NCBI GenBank assembly: GCA_024234615.1
Contig: JACKNY010000001.1
Coordinates: forward strand, 1,826,501-1,890,500
DNA from: Pseudomonadales bacterium
GTDB lineage: Bacteria; Pseudomonadota; Gammaproteobacteria; Pseudomonadales; IMCC2047
DNA: 64,000 nt
Reading direction: 5' to 3'
The notes beneath the pieces were generated by a model. The model was not told the origin of the DNA and ran no database searches. It saw nothing but the letters and a program-made list of their open reading frames with translations. Every line of letters begins with the position of its first letter. Within the stretch, counting starts at the first letter, position 1. The position numbers and the translations under genes are program-made. Below are positions 52,288 through 62,121 of the stretch, one piece after another.

Positions 52288-52985
52288 TATGCGCTTCCCA
52301 CAAGGGTATCTGGATAATATAACGACAGTATGTGCTCTATCATTTGTTCTACCGACTCTTCGTCAAGTTTTAGTTGGAACACTTGCTCAACTACCGGCCG
52401 CGCGATGAACGGAAACGCTGCCATGCTGATCAACGACAGAGCGCTCAGTTGAGGTTGCAGGACGGCAACCTGATATCCCTCCTGTTTCCGCCGTTCCAGT
52501 AATCTCAGCAATAAACTATCCACTTTCAAACCAAAGAGCCTGATGAACTGCTCACGTAAACCGCCTTCTCGGTACAATATTTCCCGCACGATGAGATTGG
52601 GCAACCAAGGCTCTGCTAAAAGAGTTTTCATATAGCTCCTCAGAAAAGCGGCTATGGCATCACGACTATTCTCACTTTCGTTGTCTTGTAGCACTTCAAG
52701 TTGCGCCATCAGTGGTGCAAAACTTGTCTCCAGCATCGCCAGGTAAAGGCCTTCTTTATTGCCAAAATAATAATGCACCATTGCTGGATTTACGCCTACC
52801 GTGGCCGCAATCTGGCGTATTGAAACGGCTTTAAAATCACATCGTGCAAACTGTTCACGCGCTGCCTGCAGGAGGGCTGCACGTATTGCTTGCTCCTGAT
52901 TTTGGCCAACCGGGCGACCGGCCCGGCGTATCTTTTCCTGTTTTTTCCTGACTCCAGATACGTGTTTATTTTTAGCTAGTTTCAT
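52287..52985 (-). CDS. cecR: TetR-family repressor, CecR-like
   Basis: A 232-residue TetR protein from ATG 52985. The helix-turn-helix is in FKAVSIRQIAATVGVNPAMVHYYFGNKEGLY (about 55-85), and the C-terminal domain ends in IEHILSLYY. Gene order TetR, HlyD adaptor, double ATPase, permease, permease matches E. coli cecR-ybhGFSR, in which CecR controls the exporter genes. It very probably represses its own operon from the 424-bp upstream gap. The basic N-terminus (KNKHVSGVRKKQEKIRR) is typical of this family. Confidence 0.88.
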   Translation of the reverse strand: MKLAKNKHVSGVRKKQEKIRRAGRPVGQNQEQAIRAALLQAAREQFARCDFKAVSIRQIAATVGVNPAMVHYYFGNKEGLYLAMLETSFAPLMAQLEVLQDNESENSRDAIAAFLRSYMKTLLAEPWLPNLIVREILYREGGLREQFIRLFGLKVDSLLLRLLERRKQEGYQVAVLQPQLSALSLISMAAFPFIARPVVEQVFQLKLDEESVEQMIEHILSLYYPDTLVGSA

Positions 52986-53409
52986 AATATACAAAATTAA
53001 TTAATTGTTTGATTAATATACTGCTTCAGTTAGTTATAAAATTCAAGTAAAGCTTGTTCTGGCGCCTGTAACACGCCAGAGATTAATCAGTGTAAAGATA
53101 ACAATGACGACGCCGACAAGTTTTCGAATCACCTCGTTATTGGCGAAAACAAAACTACTGATAGACTAAGAGGCAGAGGTGTCGGCGTATATGGCCAGCG
53201 TGTTGCTATAACCAAACATGACCCACCAACCAATAAGCGAAGCTGCAAAAGGGAAACCTGGAAATGTTTTTTATAAAATGAGTGGGTATCACCTTCGTCT
53301 TTATAACTATTCGTAAAGAGCGCCTATTTCTTAACAACAAACATCCTGCGTAACAACAGACGAAGGGCTGTGATGACTGTTATGTTTTGTTCATGATAAT
53401 TATGCCACG
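52986..53409. other. Intergenic region with gene remnant
   Basis: This 424-bp gap lies between cecR and aacS. The first 60 bases are AT-rich and should hold the cecR promoter. A decayed minus-strand reading frame occupies 53043-53270 and is listed separately. The rest (53271-53409) shows nothing clear. Confidence 0.55.
53043..53270 (-). pseudogene. Remnant of a membrane-protein gene
   Basis: The minus strand reads as two convincing hydrophobic stretches, PFAASLIGWWVMFGYSNTLA and KLVGVVIVIFTLINLWRV, in one frame, interrupted by an in-frame TAG at 53168-53166 and ending at TGA 53045-53043. A stop lies directly upstream and there is no start codon with ribosome binding site. The composition is that of transmembrane helices, so this is probably the tail of a lost small transporter gene. 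I cannot name the family. Confidence 0.4.
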
Positions 53410-55374
53410 CTAGTTTTTTAGCTCTTCCAATTCCCTAAACAACGCCAACGCCTGCGGATTGGCCAGGGCATCAGTATTTTTTACCTTCTGCCCATGCACT
53501 ACCTGGCGTACGGCTAATTCGACGATCTTACCACTGATGGTGCGCGGAATATCCGCCACCTGAATAAGTTTGGCGGGCACATGCCGAGGTGTGGTATTAG
53601 CACGAATGGTTTGACGGATTTTTTGTTTTAATTGATCGGTCAAGTGGATACCTTCACGCAGTACTACAAATAACACGACGCGCACATCATCATCCCATTC
53701 CTGTCCGATACAGATGCTATCGAGCACCTCTTCGACCTTTTCCACTTGGCGATAGATTTCTGCTGTGCCGATGCGTACACCGCCGGGATTCAACACCGCA
53801 TCAGAGCGGCCATGAATAATTACACCACCCTCTTCAGTAATTTCCGCATAGTCACCATGCGCCCAGATATTGGGGTATTGCTCGAAGTAAGCGGATCGAT
53901 ATTTCTGCTCTTCCGGGTCATTCCAAAAGCCAACCGGCATCGAAGGGAAAGGCTTGATGCATACCAGCTCCCCCTTTTTCTGTTCGATATGCTTACCGTT
54001 GTCATCCCATATTTCCACCGCCATCCCCAGGCCACGACATTGCAACTGACCGGCGTATACCGGCAACGTTGGACAACCCAAAACAAAACAGGAAAGAATA
54101 TCGGTACCACCGGAAATAGAAGACAGACAAAGATCGCTTTTGATGTCCCGGTAGACGTAATTAAAGCTCTCGTGGGACAGCGGCGAACCGGTCGACAGGA
54201 TGGCTTTTAAATCAGTCAATTGATGCGAGTTTTTTGGCGTAACACCAGCCTTTTCCAAGGCTGCAATATATTTGGCGCTAGTGCCAAAGATTGAGATCCC
54301 CTCTTCGTCCACCATATCAATAAGGGCCTTTGGCTCAGGGTAAAAAGGTGAGCCATCGTACAATACCAGCGTTGCATCACGCGCCAAGCCGCTGGCTAGC
54401 CAATTCCACATCATCCAGCCGCAGGTGGTGAAATAAAAAAGCACATCGTCGAAGTTCAAATCAACATGGAAAGTATGTTCTTTTAAATGCTGCAATAGCG
54501 TACCGCCCGCGCTATGTACGATACATTTAGGAACGCCGGTGGTACCGGAGGAATACATAATGTACAGCGGATGGCTGAAAGGCATCTGTTCAAATACCAG
54601 CCCCGGAGTGTTTTCCTTGATTAAAAAATCGTCAAAGAGTACGACTTTCGGTAATGTCTCAATATTCAAATCCTGCGGCACCGAACGATGTGTAACGGGC
54701 ACAAGAACCAGCTTTTCGATTGAATCAATTTTGCCCAGAATTTCAGCAATACGAGGAAGAGAGTCGATGGTTTTGCCATTATAAAAATAACCGTCGCAAG
54801 CAAATAACACCTTAGGTTGGATTTGCCCAAAGCGATCCATGACACCATTAATCCCAAAGTCCGGAGAACAGGAAGACCAAATTGCGCCGATACTTGCGGT
54901 TGCCAACATGCCGACAACGGTCTCTGCAACGTTTGGCATGAAGGCCGCCACTCGATCATTCGCAACGACACCCGCAGCACGTAGTGCTGCGGCCAATTGG
55001 GCAACCTTTTGATAAAGTTCGGCATAGCTCAGCACATGACGCTCACCATTCTCCAAGCGCGAAACAATAGCCACCTTTTCATCTACCGTGCGCAGCAGGT
55101 TTTCGGCAAAATTAAGCTTGGCGTCCGGATACCACTGCGCTCCCGGCATTTTGTCACCATCAAGCAATACACGATCACTGCCTTTCTCACCAATCACTCC
55201 TGTGTAATCCCACACTGCATCCCAAAACTTTTCGGGCTGTGTCACGCTCCATTGGTGCAGCGCTTGATAGCTTTCTGCGTCAACAGCACCATGATCCTTT
55301 AACCAGTGTGCAAATTTAGTGATATTGGCCGATTCTTTGCGTTCTGCGGTTGGGGTCCAGAGAGGGGTTAACAT
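53410..55374 (-). CDS. aacS: Acetoacetyl-CoA synthetase
   Basis: A 654-residue ANL enzyme, of normal length for acetoacetate-CoA ligase. It has the N-terminal ACAS-type extension, the P-loop MYSSGTTGVPKCIVH near residue 276, the family segment FYFTTCGWMMWNWL, the hinge HGRSDAVLNPGGVRIG and the late Lys in PRTISGKIVE. It converts the acetoacetate from HMG-CoA lyase to acetoacetyl-CoA, completing leucine degradation. It follows liuE on the same strand (87-bp gap) and belongs to the liu transcription unit. Confidence 0.94.
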   Translation of the reverse strand: MLTPLWTPTAERKESANITKFAHWLKDHGAVDAESYQALHQWSVTQPEKFWDAVWDYTGVIGEKGSDRVLLDGDKMPGAQWYPDAKLNFAENLLRTVDEKVAIVSRLENGERHVLSYAELYQKVAQLAAALRAAGVVANDRVAAFMPNVAETVVGMLATASIGAIWSSCSPDFGINGVMDRFGQIQPKVLFACDGYFYNGKTIDSLPRIAEILGKIDSIEKLVLVPVTHRSVPQDLNIETLPKVVLFDDFLIKENTPGLVFEQMPFSHPLYIMYSSGTTGVPKCIVHSAGGTLLQHLKEHTFHVDLNFDDVLFYFTTCGWMMWNWLASGLARDATLVLYDGSPFYPEPKALIDMVDEEGISIFGTSAKYIAALEKAGVTPKNSHQLTDLKAILSTGSPLSHESFNYVYRDIKSDLCLSSISGGTDILSCFVLGCPTLPVYAGQLQCRGLGMAVEIWDDNGKHIEQKKGELVCIKPFPSMPVGFWNDPEEQKYRSAYFEQYPNIWAHGDYAEITEEGGVIIHGRSDAVLNPGGVRIGTAEIYRQVEKVEEVLDSICIGQEWDDDVRVVLFVVLREGIHLTDQLKQKIRQTIRANTTPRHVPAKLIQVADIPRTISGKIVELAVRQVVHGQKVKNTDALANPQALALFRELEELKN

Positions 55375-55461
55375 AGTTTATTCCTGGCATCAGTCGGATA
55401 CGATAAACAGAGTCTGATGATAAACATCTAGATGGAGTATTTCCACAATGAAATAGTGAAA

Positions 55462-56364
55462 CTAATTTTTGCTAATCAATGCATTAGCCACCTTGGAGCC
55501 CGTCCGACGCCCCAACGCCTGCATAATAAATTGGCCGGCCGCTATAAGACTCTCCAGGTCAACGCCGGTATCAATACCTAAACCATTGAGCATATAAAGC
55601 ACATCTTCGCTCGCCACATTGCCGGAAGCACCCTTGGCATAGGGACAACCACCTAAACCCGCTACCGAGCTATCAATAACCGCGATGCCTAACTCCAGTG
55701 CCGCATAAATATTCGCCAGCGCTTGGCCGTAGGTATCATGACAATGCACTGCTAGCTGTTCGATGGCTACTTCCTTCGCAACAGCCTCGACCATCTGCTG
55801 CGTTTTGCGTGGCGTGCCAACCCCAATAGTGTCGCCAAGAGAAACCTCATAACAGCCCATGGACACTAGCTGTTTCGCCACCTGGACGACCGCTGAAACA
55901 GGCACTTCTCCCTGATAAGGACAACCCAAGACACAGGAAATATAGCCTCGTACTTTTATTCCTTGTGCTTTCGCTGCCATCATTATCGGCTCAAAACGTC
56001 GCAAGCTTTCCGCTACACTGCAATTAATATTCTTTTGCGAAAATTGTTCCGAAGCCGCCGCAAATATGGCGACCTCATCAACACCACAGGCTAGCGCATT
56101 TTCAAAGCCTTTGAGGTTAGGGGTCAATGCTGTATAGGTGACGCCCGGATAACGCTGAATTTGTCGCATCAACTCAGCTGAATCAGCCATCTGCGGCACC
56201 CATTTCGGCGACACGAAACTGGCCGCCTCAATGGTTTTCAATCCCGCCTGGGCTAAGCGATTGACCAGCTCCACTTTGACAGCGGTACTTATTTTGCCGG
56301 GCTCATTTTGCAAGCCGTCGCGCGGACCAACTTCGACCATTCGTACCTGTTTAGGTAACGCCAT
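55462..56364 (-). CDS. liuE: Hydroxymethylglutaryl-CoA lyase
   Basis: A 300-residue TIM-barrel lyase with the metal/substrate motif VGPRDGLQNE (about 12-21), HCHDTYGQALAN and the catalytic-loop signature GLGGCPYAKGASGN with its active-site Cys. It splits HMG-CoA to acetyl-CoA and acetoacetate. Its start is 3 bp from the liuD stop, with GAGGAATAGC as ribosome binding site inside liuD. Confidence 0.95.
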   Translation of the reverse strand: MALPKQVRMVEVGPRDGLQNEPGKISTAVKVELVNRLAQAGLKTIEAASFVSPKWVPQMADSAELMRQIQRYPGVTYTALTPNLKGFENALACGVDEVAIFAAASEQFSQKNINCSVAESLRRFEPIMMAAKAQGIKVRGYISCVLGCPYQGEVPVSAVVQVAKQLVSMGCYEVSLGDTIGVGTPRKTQQMVEAVAKEVAIEQLAVHCHDTYGQALANIYAALELGIAVIDSSVAGLGGCPYAKGASGNVASEDVLYMLNGLGIDTGVDLESLIAAGQFIMQALGRRTGSKVANALISKN

Positions 56365-56366
56365 TG

Positions 56367-58385
56367 CTATTCCTCATCCGCCGTGAAGGTAACCAGTTGC
56401 GCGCCCTCATCAACCAGATCACCTTCTTTGAAAAACACCTCTGTCACCGTCCCTGCTGCCGGAGACTTGATGGTGTATTCCATTTTCATTGCTTCCATCA
56501 CCACCAAACCCTGATCTGCTGCTACCTTCGCCCCAGCTGCGACCAGCACCGCCACAATCGTACCATTCATCGGCGCGCCAAGATTACCGGCATCTTCTTC
56601 AAATGCGTGCTCTTCCAAGCCCGGTTTACACCAGACATATTCTGTAGCACCGGTTTCAGTAAACAGGGTAATCCGGGCATTGTGCTCAGCAACCCAGACC
56701 GTGGATTGGTGGCCGTTAAGCACAACAGTGAGTCGATCATCTCGCAAGCGCCCACTGGCCAGAATTTTCTCATTCCCCAATTTCAGCAGATAACCTTCAC
56801 CGCTGACCTCAGCGATCACCTCAACACTAGGTTGTTCCGTATCGGGCAGACTCAATTCCACCCGCAGCTGGTTTGATTCGTTGAGCCGCCAACCACTGAG
56901 ACTGTACCAGGGAGAGTATGGATCACTGCTGGCAGCGGCATCCTTCACTCTTTGCTGGTGCTGCGAAATCAGCACATAGAGCGCCGCCTTTGCCAGATTT
57001 ATCTGCTCTTGATCCGCCGCCACTTTATTTACCGGAAAAAGCCCGCTGCTATGCTTTTCAATAAAACCGGTGTCCAGGTTGGCCCGTTGAAACTCTGGAT
57101 GATCAACCAAACGGCGCAGAAAGCTGGTATTGGTCTTCATTCCGGCTACGCGATATTCAAGTAGCGCCTGCGACATACGCTGCAAGGCACGCTCACGCGT
57201 CACATCCCAGACAATCAATTTAGCAATCATCGGGTCGTAATAGGGGCTAACCATATCCCCTTCCCTGACGCCGGTATCGACGCGGATATGTTTGTTTTCC
57301 GAAGGTGTACGCAGATACACCAGCTGCCCGGTGGCGGGCAAAAATTCGTTATCCGGGTCTTCCGCGTAAATCCGCGCCTCCAGTGCATGGCCATGCAGCA
57401 CCAGTTGCTCCTGAGTTAGCGGCAGACTGTTTCCCGCCGCCACCTGTAACTGCCATTCCACCAGATCTTGCCCGGTAATTAATTCCGTCACCGGATGTTC
57501 CACCTGCAGGCGCGTATTCATTTCCATAAAATAAAAAGCGCCGTCCTTGTCGAGCAAAAATTCGACCGTTCCGGCACCGACATAATGAATCGCCTGTGCC
57601 GCTTTTACTGCCGCATCACCCATCTGCTGCCGTAACGACTCGGTCATGCCCGGGGCGGGAGCCTCTTCCAATACCTTTTGATGACGACGCTGTACCGAGC
57701 AATCACGCTCAAACAGATATATCGCGTTACCTTGCTGATCGGCGAACACTTGAATTTCGACATGTCGCGGCTGCGTCAGATACTTCTCAACCAACATGCG
57801 ATCATCGGAAAAACCTTTCATCGCTTCGCGTTTGGCTGAGACCAGCGCGTCATCAAACTCCGGTTCAGACCAAACCACACGCATACCTTTACCACCACCA
57901 CCGGCCGTTGCTTTCAGCAACACTGGGTAACCCATTTGATTAGCGGACTGTTTAAGTATCGCTGGAGATTGATCATCACCGTGATATCCCGGCACCAGTG
58001 GTACACCGGCTTTTTCCATAATGGTCTTGGCTGCACTTTTCGACCCCATGGCTTCGATAGCTTCTGTCGGTGGCCCGATAAAGCAGATACCCTGCGCTTC
58101 GCAGGCTTTCACAAAGGCGGCATTTTCCGACAAAAAACCATAACCGGGATGGATCGCGCTAGCACCCGATTGTTTCGCTACGTCAAGGATTTTATCGCCG
58201 CGTAAATAGCTCTCGACGCTCGCCGCCGGGCCAATACAATAGGCTTCATCCGCCATCGCCACATGCATCGAATTGGCATCCGCCTCTGAATACACTGCCA
58301 CACAACGAATGCCCATTTTATGGGCCGTTTGGATCACGCGGCAGGCAATCTCACCGCGGTTTGCGATTAAAATTTTATTAAACAT
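56367..58385 (-). CDS. liuD: Methylcrotonyl-CoA carboxylase biotin-containing alpha subunit
   Basis: A 672-residue subunit with biotin carboxylase (1-450, ATP loop GGGGKGMR and DRDCSVQRRHQK-type region), a linker and a C-terminal biotin carrier with EAMKMEYTIKS (biotinyl Lys near 634). With LiuB it carboxylates 3-methylcrotonyl-CoA to 3-methylglutaconyl-CoA. It lies 7 bp after liuC. Acetyl- or propionyl-CoA carboxylase is excluded by the liu context. Confidence 0.95.
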   Translation of the reverse strand: MFNKILIANRGEIACRVIQTAHKMGIRCVAVYSEADANSMHVAMADEAYCIGPAASVESYLRGDKILDVAKQSGASAIHPGYGFLSENAAFVKACEAQGICFIGPPTEAIEAMGSKSAAKTIMEKAGVPLVPGYHGDDQSPAILKQSANQMGYPVLLKATAGGGGKGMRVVWSEPEFDDALVSAKREAMKGFSDDRMLVEKYLTQPRHVEIQVFADQQGNAIYLFERDCSVQRRHQKVLEEAPAPGMTESLRQQMGDAAVKAAQAIHYVGAGTVEFLLDKDGAFYFMEMNTRLQVEHPVTELITGQDLVEWQLQVAAGNSLPLTQEQLVLHGHALEARIYAEDPDNEFLPATGQLVYLRTPSENKHIRVDTGVREGDMVSPYYDPMIAKLIVWDVTRERALQRMSQALLEYRVAGMKTNTSFLRRLVDHPEFQRANLDTGFIEKHSSGLFPVNKVAADQEQINLAKAALYVLISQHQQRVKDAAASSDPYSPWYSLSGWRLNESNQLRVELSLPDTEQPSVEVIAEVSGEGYLLKLGNEKILASGRLRDDRLTVVLNGHQSTVWVAEHNARITLFTETGATEYVWCKPGLEEHAFEEDAGNLGAPMNGTIVAVLVAAGAKVAADQGLVVMEAMKMEYTIKSPAAGTVTEVFFKEGDLVDEGAQLVTFTADEE

Positions 58386-58392
58386 AGGCGCC

Positions 58393-59187
58393 CTATTTAT
58401 TCCTAAGCCAGTTAGGTGTGCGTTTTTCCAAAAAAGCGGATAGTCCTTCCTGTCCCTCAGCGGACACCCGTATTTCGGCGATTAACTCACTGGTTCGTGC
58501 AATTAATACGTCATTGATTGGCTGCTCCGCCACCTCAAAAACCAGCTTTTTAGCCGCATAAATTGCCGCTGGGCTATTTGCCAACAACTGATCAAGCATC
58601 GCGTTCAGGGCATTATCAAGCTCTGACTCTTCAACCACTTTGGACACCAGACCAAGCTGCTCAGCGGTGGCCGCATCAAAGGCTTCAGCAGTAGTAAAAT
58701 AACGTCTGGCCGCACGCTGCCCGATCGCTGCAATCACATAGGGGCTGATGGTTGCGGGCACTATGCCAATCTTCACTTCGCTCAAACAAAATTTGGCGCG
58801 CGTTGAGGCCACCGCCATATCGCAGCAACTTACCAGCCCGACCGCACCGCCGAAGGCAGCACCCTGTACCCGTGCCAGCGTCGGCTTGGGCAGAAAATTC
58901 AACACGCGAAGTAAATTGGCCAAAGCGCTGGCGTCAGCAAGATTTTCCTCAAAGCTGTATTGAGCCATGCGTTGCATCCAATTCAGATCGGCCCCGGCGG
59001 AAAAACTCTTACCCTCCGAGGCCAGCACCACAACACGTACTTGGTCATCGCTGGCAACCTGCTCCAATGCCCGGGTCAACTCTGCAATCAGCTGATCATC
59101 GAAGGCATTGTGCCGCTCCGGTCGATTCAGACTAATGGTGGCAACGCCGCGATCATCTGTTTGAATGATTAAATTCTGGACTGTCAT
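58393..59187 (-). CDS. liuC: Methylglutaconyl-CoA hydratase
   Basis: A 264-residue crotonase with FSAGADLNWM (CoA/oxyanion loop), GAAFGGAVGLVSCCDMA and EVKIGIVPATISPYV. The PAT segment lacks the second acidic residue of ordinary enoyl-CoA hydratase, as is usual in AUH/LiuC-type proteins. It hydrates 3-methylglutaconyl-CoA to HMG-CoA. It lies between liuB and liuD on the same strand. Confidence 0.93.
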   Translation of the reverse strand: MTVQNLIIQTDDRGVATISLNRPERHNAFDDQLIAELTRALEQVASDDQVRVVVLASEGKSFSAGADLNWMQRMAQYSFEENLADASALANLLRVLNFLPKPTLARVQGAAFGGAVGLVSCCDMAVASTRAKFCLSEVKIGIVPATISPYVIAAIGQRAARRYFTTAEAFDAATAEQLGLVSKVVEESELDNALNAMLDQLLANSPAAIYAAKKLVFEVAEQPINDVLIARTSELIAEIRVSAEGQEGLSAFLEKRTPNWLRNK

Positions 59188-59232
59188 TGTTTAAAACTCC
59201 TCATCAGCCACATTATCCGGCTAAAGCCAAAC

Positions 59233-60840
59233 CTACATACGAAACACGCCAAATTTGGTCTCTTCAATCGGTGCGTTTAACGCCGCTGACAACGCTAACC
59301 CCAGGGTATTCCTGGTTTGTGCAGGGTCGATCACACCGTCATCCCAAAGCCGCGCACTGGCATAGTAAGGATGTCCCTGCTCTTCATACATCGCCATCAC
59401 CGGTTTTTTGAATTCCGCTTCATCCTCGGCAGCCCAGGTTTCACCACGTTTTTCCATCGCGTCACGTTTGATCTGCGCCAGCACTCCGGCCGCCTGCTCA
59501 CCGCCCATCACGGAAATACGGCCATTGGGCCACATCCACAGCATATTGGGATCATAGGCACGACCGCACATGCCATAGTTACCCGCGCCGAAGCTGCTGC
59601 CAATAATAACGGTAAACTTCGGCACTTTCGCGCAGGCTACCGCCGTCACCATTTTCGCTCCATTTCTGGCAATGCCGCCTGCTTCATACTTTTGCCCCAC
59701 CATAAAACCGGTCACGTTCTGCAAAAAGATCAGTGGAATTTTGCGCTGTGCACAGAGTTCAACGAAGTGTGCTCCTTTGAGGGCCGACTCAGAAAACAGG
59801 ATGCCGTTATTGGCGACAATCCCCACCGGATAGCCATGTATCCGGGCAAAACCGGTCACCAGTGTGGTTCCGTAGAGCTGCTTGAATTCATCAAAATCGG
59901 AACCGTCCACGATCCGTGCAATTACCTCCCTCACATCGTAGGGTTTGCGAATATCGTTGGGTACGATGCCGTAAATTTCTTCTGGGTGATACAAAGGTTC
60001 GATGCTGGGCTGCACATCCAGACAAGCCGGCTTATGGCGGTTCAATCGCGCCACCGCTTTGCGTACTAATTGCAGGGCGTGCTCGTCATTTTGCGCGTAG
60101 TGATCAGCCACACCGGAAGTGCGGCAATGTACGTCCGCGCCGCCTAAATCCTCAGCCGTGACGACTTCACCTGTGGCTGCTTTCACCAGGGGCGGCCCGC
60201 CTAAAAAGATAGTGCCCTGTTCCTTCACGATAATGCTTTCATCCGACATCGCGGGCACATAAGCCCCACCCGCCGTGCAGGAACCCATTACCGCGGCAAT
60301 TTGCGGAATACCCTTGGCCGACATATTGGCCTGATTGAAAAAGATATGGCCGAAATGGTCGCGATCCGGAAATACTTCGTCCTGGGTCGGCAGATTGGCA
60401 CCACCGGAATCGACCAGATAAATGCAGGGCAAATGACTGCGCTCGGCTATCGTTTGCGCGCGCAGGTGTTTCTTCACGGTGAGCGGGAAATAGCTGCCGC
60501 CCTTGGTAGTGGCATCGTTCGCCACAATCATGCATTCCTGGCCCGACACGCGCCCAATACCGGCAATAATTCCGGCGGAGGCGACTGGATCATCATATAC
60601 CTGATAGGCGGCCAGCTGGCCGATTTCCAAAAAAGGCGAGCCTTCATCCAGCAGTGTTTGTATTCTATCGCGTGGCAGTAACTTACCACGCGCCAAATGG
60701 CGCTGTTGCGACGCCGTGCCACCGCCGAGTTTGATCTGTTCCAGCAACGACTGCAGATCCGCCACCAGCGCTTTCATCGCGGCTGCATTTTCCTGAAATT
60801 CCTGCGAATTGGTGTTTATCTTGCTTTTTATAACAGGCAT
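59233..60840 (-). CDS. liuB: Methylcrotonyl-CoA carboxylase carboxyltransferase beta subunit
   Basis: A 535-residue carboxyltransferase with two crotonase-like halves: GTASQQRHLARGKLLPRDRI at the start, VNDATTKGG-type NDATTKGGSYFPLTVKK, and GNYGMCGRAYDPNMLWMWPN in the second half with the oxyanion glycines. ATG 60840 is preferred; the frame extends 12 codons upstream without support. It forms MCC with LiuD. The gene lies 79 bp after liuA. Confidence 0.94.
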   Translation of the reverse strand: MPVIKSKINTNSQEFQENAAAMKALVADLQSLLEQIKLGGGTASQQRHLARGKLLPRDRIQTLLDEGSPFLEIGQLAAYQVYDDPVASAGIIAGIGRVSGQECMIVANDATTKGGSYFPLTVKKHLRAQTIAERSHLPCIYLVDSGGANLPTQDEVFPDRDHFGHIFFNQANMSAKGIPQIAAVMGSCTAGGAYVPAMSDESIIVKEQGTIFLGGPPLVKAATGEVVTAEDLGGADVHCRTSGVADHYAQNDEHALQLVRKAVARLNRHKPACLDVQPSIEPLYHPEEIYGIVPNDIRKPYDVREVIARIVDGSDFDEFKQLYGTTLVTGFARIHGYPVGIVANNGILFSESALKGAHFVELCAQRKIPLIFLQNVTGFMVGQKYEAGGIARNGAKMVTAVACAKVPKFTVIIGSSFGAGNYGMCGRAYDPNMLWMWPNGRISVMGGEQAAGVLAQIKRDAMEKRGETWAAEDEAEFKKPVMAMYEEQGHPYYASARLWDDGVIDPAQTRNTLGLALSAALNAPIEETKFGVFRM

Positions 60841-60919
60841 AAGATAGTTTCCGTTATAGAGAGTGTCTGTTATCAAGGAGTTAACTGGTTTTTCTAAACT
60901 ATTTTGTTAAATGGTTTCT

Positions 60920-62086
60920 TTAAATAGTTTCGTTAAACAATTCGCGGCCAATCAGCATGCGGCGAATTTCCGAAGTACCCGCGCCGATTTCATAAAGCTT
61001 GGCATCGCGTAGAAAACGTCCCGTGGGAAATTCATTGATATAGCCATTGCCACCCAACGCCTGAATCGCCTCGAGTGCCTGTTGCGTCGCCGCTTCTGCG
61101 GTGTAAAGGATAACCGCGGCGGCATCTTTGCGGCTTTCTTCACCACGATCACAGGCCTTAGCAACCGCGTAGAGATACGCTCGGCTGGCATTTAAGCGGG
61201 TGTACATATCCGCCACTTTACCCTGCATTAACTGAAACTCACCGATACTCTGGCCGAACTGCTTACGGTCATGAATATAAGGAATCACCACATCCATACA
61301 GGCCTGCATAATGCCGACTGGCCCGCCGGAGAGCACCGTGCGCTCATAATCCAACCCGGACATCAGCACGTTCACGCCGCGCCCTTCAACACCAAGGATA
61401 TTTTCCTCCGGCACCTCGCAATCCTGAAATACCAGTTCGCAGGTATTCGACCCGCGCATACCCAGCTTGTCGAGCTTTTGTGCCTGGCTAAAGCCGGGGA
61501 AGTCTCTTTCAACGATAAACGCGGTAATGCCGGGCGCCCCAGCACTGATATCTGTTTTTGCGTAAATCACATAGGTATGCGCATCAGGACCGTTGGTAAT
61601 CCACATTTTGTTGCCATTGAGAATATAGCGATCACCTTTTTTTTCAGCGCGCAGTTTCATGCCAACCACGTCGGAACCCGCACCGGGCTCACTCATCGCC
61701 AATGCACCAATATGCTCGCCGGAACAAAGTTTGGGTAAATATTTTTGCTTTTGCGCCTGAGTACCGTTTTTATGTATTTGATTGACACAAAGATTGGAGT
61801 GAGCACCGTAGGATAAGCCGATGGAGGCTGAGGCGCGACTGATCTCTTCCATCGCAATCACATGCGCCAAATAACCCATATTGCTACCGCCAAATTCTTC
61901 ATCGACGGTGATACCCAGCAGTCCCAAATCCCCAAACTTTTTCCACATCTGATTGGGGAATTCATTTTCCTCATCCACCTGCGCGGCGATAGGCGCCAAT
62001 TCTGCCTGTGAAAAACTCTCCGTCATGTCGCGCAGCATATTAATTTCTTCACCTAAATCGAAGTTCAGGGAATGGTAAGTACTCAT
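60920..62086 (-). CDS. liuA: Isovaleryl-CoA dehydrogenase
   Basis: A 388-residue acyl-CoA dehydrogenase. ALAMSEPGAGSDVVGMKL and WITNGPDA are FAD/substrate motifs. The catalytic glutamate is at the isovaleryl-specific place, SGLDYERTVLSGG (about residue 250), while the usual C-terminal position reads YEIGAGTSEIRR, with Gly rather than Glu. This separates it from the dehydrogenase at 12400. It oxidises isovaleryl-CoA to 3-methylcrotonyl-CoA. It is the first enzyme gene of the operon, 35 bp after liuR. Confidence 0.95.
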   Translation of the reverse strand: MSTYHSLNFDLGEEINMLRDMTESFSQAELAPIAAQVDEENEFPNQMWKKFGDLGLLGITVDEEFGGSNMGYLAHVIAMEEISRASASIGLSYGAHSNLCVNQIHKNGTQAQKQKYLPKLCSGEHIGALAMSEPGAGSDVVGMKLRAEKKGDRYILNGNKMWITNGPDAHTYVIYAKTDISAGAPGITAFIVERDFPGFSQAQKLDKLGMRGSNTCELVFQDCEVPEENILGVEGRGVNVLMSGLDYERTVLSGGPVGIMQACMDVVIPYIHDRKQFGQSIGEFQLMQGKVADMYTRLNASRAYLYAVAKACDRGEESRKDAAAVILYTAEAATQQALEAIQALGGNGYINEFPTGRFLRDAKLYEIGAGTSEIRRMLIGRELFNETI

Positions 62087-62121
62087 GCGTTTTATCTCCT
62101 GGAGTTAACTGTTAGTGGCGG

